Assembly (NCBI GenBank): GCA_946482585.1
Contig: CAMLSI010000030.1
Span: 1-18,819 of the forward strand
Source of the DNA: an uncultured Lysobacteraceae bacterium
GTDB lineage: Bacteria; Pseudomonadota; Gammaproteobacteria; Xanthomonadales; Rhodanobacteraceae
DNA length: 18,819 nt
Direction: 5' to 3'
Part shown: one piece after another, positions 7,512-13,277 of the stretch
Layout: each line of letters begins with the position of its first letter
How positions within the stretch are numbered: position 1 is the stretch's first letter
Translations under genes and position numbers: made by a program
The notes under the pieces: generated by a model
Databases searched by the model: none
What the model was told of the DNA's origin: nothing
What the model saw: only the letters and a program-made list of their open reading frames with translations

Positions 7512-8695
7512 CGCACGCTCTCCCGGCCGGTCGCCTCTGCGGCCTTGCCGTATGCAATCTCACGCTGCCGCCGGTTGAACGATTGCGAGTACACGGCCGA
7601 GCGCGCGGCGAGTATCGGATCGTTCGACGGGGCAATTCCGCCAGGCAGGATCAGCGGGTCGTAGTTGATGTCGCGGCAGGCGCCCGTCGCCTGGGGTTCG
7701 GCACGCGACAGTTCCAGCGTGCCGGCGACGATCTGTTCGCGCTCGGCCGGCCACGCGCGGGATGCGTCATTCACCGGGTCGTCCGGCGTGGCGATCGTCA
7801 GCACCATGTCCCAGCGCAGCGGTGCAACAGCGAGCCGCGCGTCCAGATCGTCCGCGAGAAAGTCGGCGTCGGCCTGATCGCGCTGCTGCGCGTCCAACGG
7901 TGCGAACGGCAGCTGCGGACGCATGGACCAGCGGACATGACGCGTGCTGCCGTCGGCCGCCGTGAAGCGAAACGCGTTGACGCCGTTGTACTCGGTATTG
8001 CCCCAGCTGTTCGACCACGGCGCCGAGGCGGCCCACGCCTGGAACTTTTTCACTTCGGGATAATTAGCGGCGAACGCGGCGAGCTTCGACGGGTCGGGCT
8101 TGCCGGTTTGCGGATCGGGTCGCGACGCCTGCATCTGGGCCTGAAAACCTTCGGGTGTTGCCACCGGAAAGAACGGAAAACTGTTCATCGCCGTGCGCCA
8201 CTCCTGACCGTCGTCGGTGCGCAGCAGCAACGCCATGCTGCGCACGCGCGCTTTCGCGTCGGCGCCGTGCGGGTCGCCGCCGGCAATGGAGAGACGCCCG
8301 ACGACCGGCGTCCGTGCCTGGCTGAACACGCGCGCCGATGACAGCGCGCCGGCCGCGCCGCTGCTGCTGAACGTGCCGTAGACGCATACCCCCTTGGCGT
8401 GCGCGCGGCGGAAGCCCGGATGCGGGCCACCGGTCGCTTCGATCGCATCGGTCATGCGCCGCGCGGTGAGGCCGCCGCCGATCCAGCCGGCGGCCCAGGC
8501 GAAAGCGCCGGCAGCGGCCAGGACGATAGCGCCGATACCCGCCAGCGCCGGTATCGGGCTGTGCGGCAAAGGCAGCGGCGGGGTGGCAGGCTGTGCGGTC
8601 TGGTCCGACGGCGATCCGGTCGGCGGCGCCGGGGCAGGCCCGGCCGGCGAGGCGGCGGCGTCGCGTGGCGGGAACGGTGGGTCGGGCTCGTGCAT
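7508..8695 (-). CDS. Catalase-family peroxidase (SrpA-like), membrane-anchored
   Basis: A 395-residue member of the small catalase-related peroxidase family. Residues 1-45 are Pro/Ala-rich and cytoplasmic by charge. One transmembrane helix (about 47-72) should place the catalytic domain in the periplasm. Catalase hallmarks are kept: HPGFRRAHAKG with distal His99, MNSFPFF with Asn171, and RSAVY with proximal haem ligand Tyr369 four residues after Arg365. Large-catalase C-terminal and dimerisation domains are absent, as usual for SrpA types. These proteins tend to be peroxidases rather than true catalases (family knowledge). The start at 8695 has AGGAG 7 nt upstream and follows a clear ECF-type promoter by about 24 nt. 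It overlaps the b561 gene by 4 nt. Function inferred: removal of peroxide or organic hydroperoxide in the cell envelope with electrons from the cytochrome. Confidence 0.93.
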   Translation of the reverse strand: MHEPDPPFPPRDAAASPAGPAPAPPTGSPSDQTAQPATPPLPLPHSPIPALAGIGAIVLAAAGAFAWAAGWIGGGLTARRMTDAIEATGGPHPGFRRAHAKGVCVYGTFSSSGAAGALSSARVFSQARTPVVGRLSIAGGDPHGADAKARVRSMALLLRTDDGQEWRTAMNSFPFFPVATPEGFQAQMQASRPDPQTGKPDPSKLAAFAANYPEVKKFQAWAASAPWSNSWGNTEYNGVNAFRFTAADGSTRHVRWSMRPQLPFAPLDAQQRDQADADFLADDLDARLAVAPLRWDMVLTIATPDDPVNDASRAWPAEREQIVAGTLELSRAEPQATGACRDINYDPLILPGGIAPSNDPILAARSAVYSQSFNRRQREIAYGKAAEATGRESVR

Positions 8696-8725
8696 CGCTG
8701 GCTCCTGTCATGCTGTGGCATGGGT

Positions 8726-8752
8726 GGGACGCGTCAGCACGCCGTTTATTCC
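8726..8752 (-). promoter_or_regulatory. ECF-type promoter for the peroxidase/b561 operon
   Basis: Reading the minus strand: GGAATA (8752-8747), a 15-nt spacer (8746-8732), then CGTCCC (8731-8726). This is the GGAA...CGTC form typical of ECF sigma promoters. The -35 sits inside TGGAATAAACGGCG, which differs by one inserted A from the start of the opposite promoter. Transcription would begin near 8719, leaving a ~24-nt leader that includes the AGGAG site. Confidence 0.8.
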
Positions 8753-8777
8753 ACGGCAGTCGCGGTTCGGCGGCGAT

Positions 8778-8804
8778 GGAATAACGGCGCGGCCCGTTCG
8801 TCTC
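8778..8804 (+). promoter_or_regulatory. ECF-type autoregulatory promoter for the sigma/anti-sigma operon
   Basis: GGAATA (8778-8783), a 15-nt spacer (8784-8798), then CGTCTC (8799-8804). The -35 block TGGAATAACGGCG mirrors that of the divergent peroxidase promoter, and the spacing is identical. Transcription would start near 8811, about 36 nt before the sigma-factor ATG. Two matching promoters flanking a sigma gene strongly suggest that its own product recognises them. Confidence 0.8.
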
Positions 8805-8846
8805 ACTGGCGAGCTGCACCGGTGCGGCGATTCCGCAGGACTGACT

Positions 8847-9377
8847 ATGGACGAATTCGACGACGAACGCCTGCGCGCATTGCTGCCGTCCTTGCGGCGC
8901 TTCGCGCGCTCGCTGGCCGGTGATGTCGCGGATGCCGACGATCTGGTGCAGTCGGCGCTGGAGCGCGCGCTGTCGCACTGGGAATCGCGGCGCGAGGCGG
9001 CGGCGCTGCAGTCCTGGCTGTTCTCCATCGTGTATCGGCAGTTCGTCGACGACCACCGCCGTGGTGCGCGCTGGCAGCGCGTACTGGCGTTTTTCGGTTT
9101 GCAGGCGCACGAATCCGCGCCGTCGGCCGAACGCGTGCACGAGGGGCGCGCTCAACTGGCCGCGTTTGTACAGCTCTCGGCCGAACAGCGCGCCCTGCTG
9201 GTACTGGTCGGCGTGGAAGGGTTCGGCTACCGCGAGGCCGCCGACCTGCTCGGCGTGCCGGTCGGCACCGTGATGTCGCGCCTGTCCCGTGCGAGGGAAA
9301 AACTGCGCCTGCTCGGCGAGGGCGGCGCGTCCGCTGCGCCGTCGCTGCGCCTGCTAGTGAACAGGAATTCGCCATGA
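8847..9377 (+). CDS. ECF-family RNA polymerase sigma factor
   Basis: A 176-residue sigma factor with only regions 2 and 4, the ECF layout. Sigma-2 spans about residues 8-75, with DADDLVQSALERAL (core binding, -10 melting) and LQSWLFSIVYRQFVDDHRR. Sigma-4 spans about 107-157, ending in the helix-turn-helix YREAADLLGVPVGTVMSRLSRAREKLR that would read the GGAATA -35 element. The ATG at 8847 has GCAGGA 6 nt upstream. The frame is open far upstream, but that extension would cross the promoter region and encodes nothing sigma-like. It overlaps the anti-sigma gene by 4 nt (ATGA), matching the usual co-translated pair. Predicted role: switch on itself and the divergent peroxidase/cytochrome genes when the anti-sigma factor senses oxidative or related envelope stress. 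Confidence 0.94.
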   Translation: MDEFDDERLRALLPSLRRFARSLAGDVADADDLVQSALERALSHWESRREAAALQSWLFSIVYRQFVDDHRRGARWQRVLAFFGLQAHESAPSAERVHEGRAQLAAFVQLSAEQRALLVLVGVEGFGYREAADLLGVPVGTVMSRLSRAREKLRLLGEGGASAAPSLRLLVNRNSP

Positions 9378-10114
9378 CGACTCCGAACGACGACGAGCTT
9401 CACGCCTATGTGGACGGTCGCCTCGATACGGTGCGCCGCGCCGAACTGGAAGCGTGGCTGCACGATCATCCCGAGACGGCGATGATGGTCGACGCGTGGA
9501 AACGCGATGCCGATGCGTTGCGCGCCATCTGGGCGAACGATGGCGTGCACACGGCCAATCCCGCGCTCGATCCGCCGCGCATTCGCCGTGCGCTGCAGCG
9601 GCAGCGGCGCGCACGGATGGGCATGGCGGCGGCCTGCGTGCTGGCGCTCGGACTCGGCGGTGCGGCGGGCTGGCAACTGCGCGAGGCGCGGCTGGCCAGT
9701 GAGCACCCGCCGATGGCCGACGCGGTCGCGGCCTACCGTCTGTTCGCGGCCGAAGCCATGCCGGCTGCGTTCGACCTGCGCGACCGCGATACGCTGCAGA
9801 CGTGGCTGCGCACCCACTTCGGTGCCGCCGGTGACGTGCCGGATCTGCAATCGCAGGGTTTCCGTCTGAGCAACGGCCATTTGCTGTCGACGCCCGAAGG
9901 CGCTGCCGCGATGCTCGTATATCAAGGGCGCGACGGTGCGCGCATTGGGCTGTATCTGCGTCCACGCACGGCGCGCCTGACGAAGGGAGAGCGGCAGGAC
10001 GGCCGCTTGCTGGCCCAGTACTGGGCAGAAGGCGATACGGCGTTCGCGCTGGTGGCGCCGGCGACGCAGGCGCGAGTCCGGGAGATTGCGCCGCTGTTGC
10101 GCGGCCCCGGCTAG
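9374..10114 (+). CDS. Membrane anti-sigma factor
   Basis: A 246-residue single-pass membrane protein. The N-terminal ~75 residues form a cytoplasmic helical anti-sigma domain (DDELHAYVDGRLDTVRRAELEAWL near 6-29, then a PETAMMVDAWKRD helix). One transmembrane segment spans about 82-100 (MGMAAACVLALGLGGAAGW) after a strongly basic stretch, which puts residues 101-246 in the periplasm. The cytoplasmic part lacks the His-x3-Cys-x2-Cys zinc motif; the only cysteine I see is Cys88, inside the membrane helix. The start overlaps the sigma gene stop by 4 nt. Position, topology and domain make it the specific inhibitor of the ECF factor. The periplasmic domain is the likely sensor; its signal is unknown. 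Confidence 0.88.
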   Translation: MTTPNDDELHAYVDGRLDTVRRAELEAWLHDHPETAMMVDAWKRDADALRAIWANDGVHTANPALDPPRIRRALQRQRRARMGMAAACVLALGLGGAAGWQLREARLASEHPPMADAVAAYRLFAAEAMPAAFDLRDRDTLQTWLRTHFGAAGDVPDLQSQGFRLSNGHLLSTPEGAAAMLVYQGRDGARIGLYLRPRTARLTKGERQDGRLLAQYWAEGDTAFALVAPATQARVREIAPLLRGPG

Positions 10115-10144
10115 GTGCAGACGCCTGCGCATCGTGTTCTTGCG

Positions 10145-10206
10145 TAGCGCCTTGGCCGTCGCCGGCGGCGCTATGTAGAAAGCCGGCCAGCGCAGCAAGG
10201 CCGGTT
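10145..10206. terminator. Dyads between convergent anti-sigma and LacI genes
   Basis: Two stem-loops fill this 90-bp convergent gap. TAGCGCC (10145-10151) pairs with GGCGCTA (10167-10173), with further pairing inside. AGCCGGCC (10181-10188) pairs with GGCCGGTT (10199-10206) around 10 nt, and on the minus strand it is followed by CTTTCT, so it is a fair but weak intrinsic terminator for the LacI gene. It overlaps the LacI stop codon. Confidence 0.45.
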
Positions 10207-11248
10207 ATCGAAAAGCAGTGTCTCGGCTGCCGCAGGAACGCCGGATGACGAGTGTCGCCGGCAGCATGCAGCTCTCGGCTGCTTCGCCGCGGATCTGCGC
10301 GAGCACGGTATCGACGAGGAGTTCGCCCGCGCGCTTGGTGTCCTGCACTACCGTCGTCAGCGGCGGCGCAGCGAAGCGTGCCGCAGGAATGTCGTCGAAG
10401 CCGACCACGGCGACGTCGTCGGGTACGCGCAGTCCCGCTTCGGCGAGTGCGCGCAGCGCACCGATCGCGAGCAGGTCGCTCGCGGCGAACACGGCGTCGA
10501 CGCGAGCGTCGCGCGCGAGCAGTTCGCGCATCGCGGCATGGCCGACGGGTTCGGTCGAATCGGCCGCATCGATCTGCAGGCGCGCGTCGACCGCGACGCC
10601 GGCCGCGCGCAGCGCCGCGCAATGGCCGGCATAGCGGTCGAAGAATTCGGGGCAATGCGGCGAAGCCGTGCCGAGGAAGCCGATGCGCCGCCGCCCCAGT
10701 GCGAGCAGGTGCGCGCTCGCGGCCGCGCCGCCCTGGCGGTTGTCACAGCCGATCGAGACGCCGGGCTGACCGGCCACGACGGCGCCCCAGCGCACGAAGT
10801 GCGTCCCCTGTTCCACGAGACGCTCGAGCCGGCCGCGCGAGACGAGGTAGTCGCCGTAGCCGAGCAGGATCAGCCCGTCGGCCTTGTGGCTGTCCTGATA
10901 GTCCGCGTGCCAGTCCTCGGACGATTGCTGGAACGAGACGAGCAGGTCGTAGCCCTGCCGCGCCGCCGCGCGCGTGATCGAGCCGAGCATCGACAGGAAG
11001 AACGGATTGATCAGCGAGTCGTCCGAGGTCGGATCCTCGAACAACAGCAACGCGAGCGTGGTCGCGCGCTGCCGGCGCAGTCCCGACGCATGCTTGTCGA
11101 CGGTGTAGTTGAGTTCCTTCGCGATCGCCTGCACGCGGCGACGCGTCTCCTCGTTGACGAGCGGGCTGTCGCGCAGTGCGCGCGACACGGTCGCCTGCGA
11201 GACGCCGGCGCGGTAAGCGATGTCGAACGAGGTGGGCCGGGATTTCAT
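10205..11248 (-). CDS. LacI/GalR-family transcriptional regulator, probably of the maltodextrin locus
   Basis: A 347-residue regulator. The DNA-binding headpiece is at the N-terminus: helix-turn-helix at about residues 6-26 (TSFDIAYRAGVSQATVSRAL), followed by VNEETRRRVQAIAKELNY and the hinge helix (about 51-60, ASGLRRQ). Residues 62-340 form the periplasmic-binding-protein-like sensor, with DGLILLGYGD, RRRIGFLGT, DAVFAASDLLAIGALRAL and VAVVGFDDIPAARFAAPPLTTV, all canonical. The ATG at 11248 is the first available; no strong Shine-Dalgarno is seen. Its likely target is the sugar locus at 1-6823, with malto-oligosaccharides as inducer, but it is separated from it by the redox module, so this link is inference. 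A dyad with central CpG overlapping its own promoter (11296-11307) suggests autoregulation. Confidence 0.9.
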   Translation of the reverse strand: MKSRPTSFDIAYRAGVSQATVSRALRDSPLVNEETRRRVQAIAKELNYTVDKHASGLRRQRATTLALLLFEDPTSDDSLINPFFLSMLGSITRAAARQGYDLLVSFQQSSEDWHADYQDSHKADGLILLGYGDYLVSRGRLERLVEQGTHFVRWGAVVAGQPGVSIGCDNRQGGAAASAHLLALGRRRIGFLGTASPHCPEFFDRYAGHCAALRAAGVAVDARLQIDAADSTEPVGHAAMRELLARDARVDAVFAASDLLAIGALRALAEAGLRVPDDVAVVGFDDIPAARFAAPPLTTVVQDTKRAGELLVDTVLAQIRGEAAESCMLPATLVIRRSCGSRDTAFR

Positions 11249-11294
11249 CCGGGGCGATGATCGCCGGTGCGGGACGACGGCCGCAATGCGTTTG

Positions 11295-11322
11295 ATTGTC
11301 CGGACAAATATCGGACCTTCAA
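11295..11322 (-). promoter_or_regulatory. Candidate promoter of the LacI-family gene
   Basis: On the minus strand, TTGAAG (11322-11317), a 16-nt spacer, then GACAAT (11300-11295) match four of six positions at each sigma-70 box. Transcription would begin about 40 nt before the start codon. The -10 box runs into the dyad at 11296-11307, a usual arrangement for autorepression. Confidence 0.4.
11296..11307. promoter_or_regulatory. Perfect dyad TTGTCCGGACAA upstream of the LacI-family gene
   Basis: A 12-bp perfect palindrome with central CpG lies 48 bp from the start codon and overlaps the candidate -10 box. It has the form of a LacI-family operator. It does not resemble the two dyads at 495-508 and 683-696, so one protein is unlikely to bind all three equally well. 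Confidence 0.45.
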
Positions 11323-11339
11323 AAGGAGCATAAGCGGCT

Positions 11340-11386
11340 CATTTTGACGAATCAGTCCGTCTTTGCGCCGCAAGCAGTCAAAAATG
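11340..11386. repeat. Imperfect inverted repeat upstream of the leu leader
   Basis: CATTTTGAC (11340-11348) and GTCAAAAATG (11377-11386) are inverted copies differing by one extra A, with 28 nt between. They lie just upstream of the leader promoter in an AT-rich island, where an activator or repressor of the leu/ilv operon could bind. No specific regulator can be named. Confidence 0.3.
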
Positions 11387-11396
11387 AAGAAGCTAT

Positions 11397-11426
11397 TTGA
11401 CACCTCTCGAACGCGGCGAATAGCGT
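11397..11426 (+). promoter_or_regulatory. Candidate sigma-70 promoter of the leu/ilv operon
   Basis: A consensus -35 TTGACA (11397-11402) is followed by TAGCGT (11421-11426) at 18 nt, or AATAGC at 16 nt; both are weak -10 boxes (three of six matches). With TAGCGT the start site would fall at about 11433-11436, on or next to the leader ATG at 11435. No better promoter was found between the LacI gene and the leader. Confidence 0.5.
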
Positions 11427-11434
11427 CGGTCCCC

Positions 11435-11578
11435 ATGACGCAGCGCACCAACCACCGCCAGAACGACATCGCCGAGCCCACGCTCGCGACCGTCGTCCAG
11501 CGCCTGAAGGTCGCGCGAATTTCGCTCGCTCTCGTACTTGTACTCGTACTTCTTATTACCACCGGAGGTGCGGGTTAG
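11435..11578 (+). CDS. leu/ilv attenuator leader peptide (47 aa)
   Basis: A short regulatory peptide, MTQRTNHRQ... ending SLALVLVLVLLITTGGAG. The control run (11519-11563) reads Ile-Ser-Leu-Ala-Leu-Val-Leu-Val-Leu-Val-Leu-Leu-Ile-Thr-Thr: six Leu, three Val and two Ile codons. It ends 39 nt before an intrinsic terminator and 100 nt before leuA. This is the layout of ilv/leu attenuation leaders, where ribosomes stalling for lack of charged Leu, Val or Ile tRNA prevent termination. The codons are mostly CTT/CTC, GTA and ATT, whereas the structural genes favour CTG/CTC, GTC/GTG and ATC. No Shine-Dalgarno precedes the ATG. A longer in-frame start at 11384 exists, but it also lacks a ribosome-binding site and would lie upstream of the -35 box. 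Confidence 0.85.
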   Translation: MTQRTNHRQNDIAEPTLATVVQRLKVARISLALVLVLVLLITTGGAG

Positions 11579-11627
11579 GGCGCGCGTCGATAGAACACCA
11601 CGACACGAACACTAAGAAACCCCGCAC
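11568..11627 (+). promoter_or_regulatory. Antiterminator pairing of the leu/ilv attenuator
   Basis: GTGCGGGTT (11568-11576), spanning the leader's last codons up to its stop, is complementary to the terminator's 5' arm AACCCCGCAC (11618-11627) with one bulged C. A ribosome stalled on the Leu codons at 11549-11554 would leave this strand free. A ribosome at the stop codon would cover it. CACC (11560-11563)/GGTG (11567-11570) can form a small competing hairpin, the expected 1:2 structure. Confidence 0.75.
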
Positions 11628-11651
11628 ACGGAAACGAGTGCGGGGTTTTTT
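11617..11651 (+). terminator. Intrinsic terminator (attenuator) before leuA
   Basis: AAACCCCGCAC (11617-11627) pairs perfectly with GTGCGGGGTTT (11638-11648). An inner CG-GAAA-CG tetraloop stem lies beyond one A-A mismatch, and the 3' side runs into six T (11646-11651). It lies between the leader stop (11578) and the leuA start (11679), so it acts as the regulated terminator. Confidence 0.93.
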
Positions 11652-11678
11652 GTTGCCCTGGCCTGCCAAAGGCAGACC

Positions 11679-13268
11679 ATGACACCGACAGATTCCCCTG
11701 TAGCAGCAGCTCCGAACGCTCCGCGCGAACGCGTACGCGTATTCGACACGACCTTGCGCGACGGCGAGCAGGCGCCCGGCTTTTCGATGACGCGCACGCA
11801 AAAGCTGCGCATCGCGCACGCACTCGCCGAACTCGGCGTCGATGTGATCGAGGCGGGTTTTCCGCAAGCCTCCGACGGCGATTTCGCCTCGGTGCAGGCG
11901 ATCGCCCAGGAGGTCCGCAGCGCGTCGATCTGCGCGCTCGCGCGCTGCCAGCGCGGCGACATCGAGACCGCGGCGCGTGCGCTCGAGCCGGCCGCGCGCG
12001 GCCACATCCACGTGTTCATCGCGACGAGCCCGCTGCATCGCGAACACAAGCTCGCCATGAGCCGCGACCAGGTCATCGCCGCGGCGGTCGCCGGCGTGCG
12101 CCGTGCGGCCGAACTCTGCGGCGATGTGGAATTTTCCGCGGAAGACGCGATGCGCACCGAGCCCGACTATCTGGCCGAAGTGTTCGCCGCCGTTATCGAG
12201 GCCGGCGCGACCACGCTGAACGTGCCCGACACCGTCGGCTACATCACGCCGGCCGAGATGTACGAGCGCATCGTGTTTCTTCGGAACAACGTGCGCGGCA
12301 TCGAACGTGCCGTGCTGTCGGTGCACTGTCACGACGATCTCGGCATGGCCGTCGCGAACAGTCTCGCGGCCGTCGCGGCCGGCGCGCGCCAGGTCGAATG
12401 CACCTTGACCGGCATCGGCGAGCGCGCCGGCAACGCGGCGCTGGAAGAGGTTGCGATGGCGCTGAAGACGCGCGCGGAGCTGTTCGGCGTCGAGACCAGC
12501 CTGCGCACGCCGCGGCTGTATCCGACCGCGCGCCTGCTCGCACAGCTGACCGGTCACGCGATTCCGCGCAACAAGGCCGTGGTCGGCGACAACGCATTCG
12601 CGCACGAGTCGGGTATCCACCAGCACGGCATGCTCAAGCACCGCGGCACCTACGAAATCATGCGGCCCGAAGACGTCGGCTTCGCGCGCTCGCAACTCGT
12701 GCTGGGCAAGCACAGCGGCCGTCACGCACTGCGCGAGCGACTGGCCGCGCTGGGACATGCGCCCGACGAAGCCGCGCTCGAACAGATCTTCACGCGCTTC
12801 AAGAGCCTCGCCGACAAGAAGCGCGAAGTATTCGACAGCGATCTGGAGGCGCTCGCGCTCGGTCGCGACGCCGAAGCGCTGGGACCGTGGCGCATCGTGC
12901 ACCTGCACGCGGCTTCGCACCTCGGCGGCAGCGCGTCCGCGTCGGTGCGGCTGCAGCGCGAGGACGGCGTGCAGGCCAGCGAAGCCGCGATCGGCGACGG
13001 TCCGGTCGACGCGACCTTGCGCGCGATCGGCCGCGCCGTCGGGCAGGACTTCGAACTCGTCGAATTCCAGATCCGCGCGCTGTCCGAAGGCGGCGACGCG
13101 CAAGGCCAGGCCACGCTCGGCGTGCGCCACGCGGGCCGCGAACTGCGCGGCCGCGGCGTATCCACCGACATCGTCGAAGCCGCCGCGCTGGCCGCCCTCG
13201 AAATCGCCAATCGCATCGAACGCAGCAAACCCGAATTGGCCGCTCTCGCGGCCGCGAATCACGCCTGA
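11679..13268 (+). CDS. leuA: 2-isopropylmalate synthase
   Basis: The first committed step of leucine synthesis: condenses acetyl-CoA with 2-oxoisovalerate to give 2-isopropylmalate. The 529 residues match the usual length of about 510-530. The TIM-barrel domain opens FDTTLRDGEQAPG (22-34), carrying the metal-binding Asp23 and catalytic-site Arg27. The metal ligands His216 and His218 lie in VHCHDD, and Asn252 in ERAGNAALEE. FAHESGIHQHG (307-317) and LGKHSGRHAL mark the linker. The C-terminal third is the LeuA regulatory domain (SASASVRL, DGPVDATLRAI) that mediates leucine feedback inhibition. The ATG at 11679 has AAAGG 6 nt upstream, partly held in a small CTGCC-aaa-GGCAG hairpin. It is the first structural gene behind the attenuator, and its stop overlaps the ribosome-binding site of ilvE. 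Confidence 0.98.
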   Translation: MTPTDSPVAAAPNAPRERVRVFDTTLRDGEQAPGFSMTRTQKLRIAHALAELGVDVIEAGFPQASDGDFASVQAIAQEVRSASICALARCQRGDIETAARALEPAARGHIHVFIATSPLHREHKLAMSRDQVIAAAVAGVRRAAELCGDVEFSAEDAMRTEPDYLAEVFAAVIEAGATTLNVPDTVGYITPAEMYERIVFLRNNVRGIERAVLSVHCHDDLGMAVANSLAAVAAGARQVECTLTGIGERAGNAALEEVAMALKTRAELFGVETSLRTPRLYPTARLLAQLTGHAIPRNKAVVGDNAFAHESGIHQHGMLKHRGTYEIMRPEDVGFARSQLVLGKHSGRHALRERLAALGHAPDEAALEQIFTRFKSLADKKREVFDSDLEALALGRDAEALGPWRIVHLHAASHLGGSASASVRLQREDGVQASEAAIGDGPVDATLRAIGRAVGQDFELVEFQIRALSEGGDAQGQATLGVRHAGRELRGRGVSTDIVEAAALAALEIANRIERSKPELAALAAANHA

Positions 13269-13277
13269 GGACATCGC

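Noticed and set aside
6906..8341. Plus-strand frames (252 and 462 codons) opposite the cytochrome and peroxidase genes
   Set aside because: They are antisense to genes with clear catalytic and membrane features, and the products are Arg/Pro/His low-complexity.
8394..8846. Longer N-terminus for the ECF sigma factor
   Set aside because: It would be read through the two ECF promoters and the peroxidase 5' end; sigma homology begins at the ATG at 8847, which has a Shine-Dalgarno.
11363..11434. Longer leader peptide starting at 11363 or 11384
   Set aside because: It starts upstream of the TTGACA -35 box and has no ribosome-binding site. It is kept only as a less likely alternative to the ATG at 11435.
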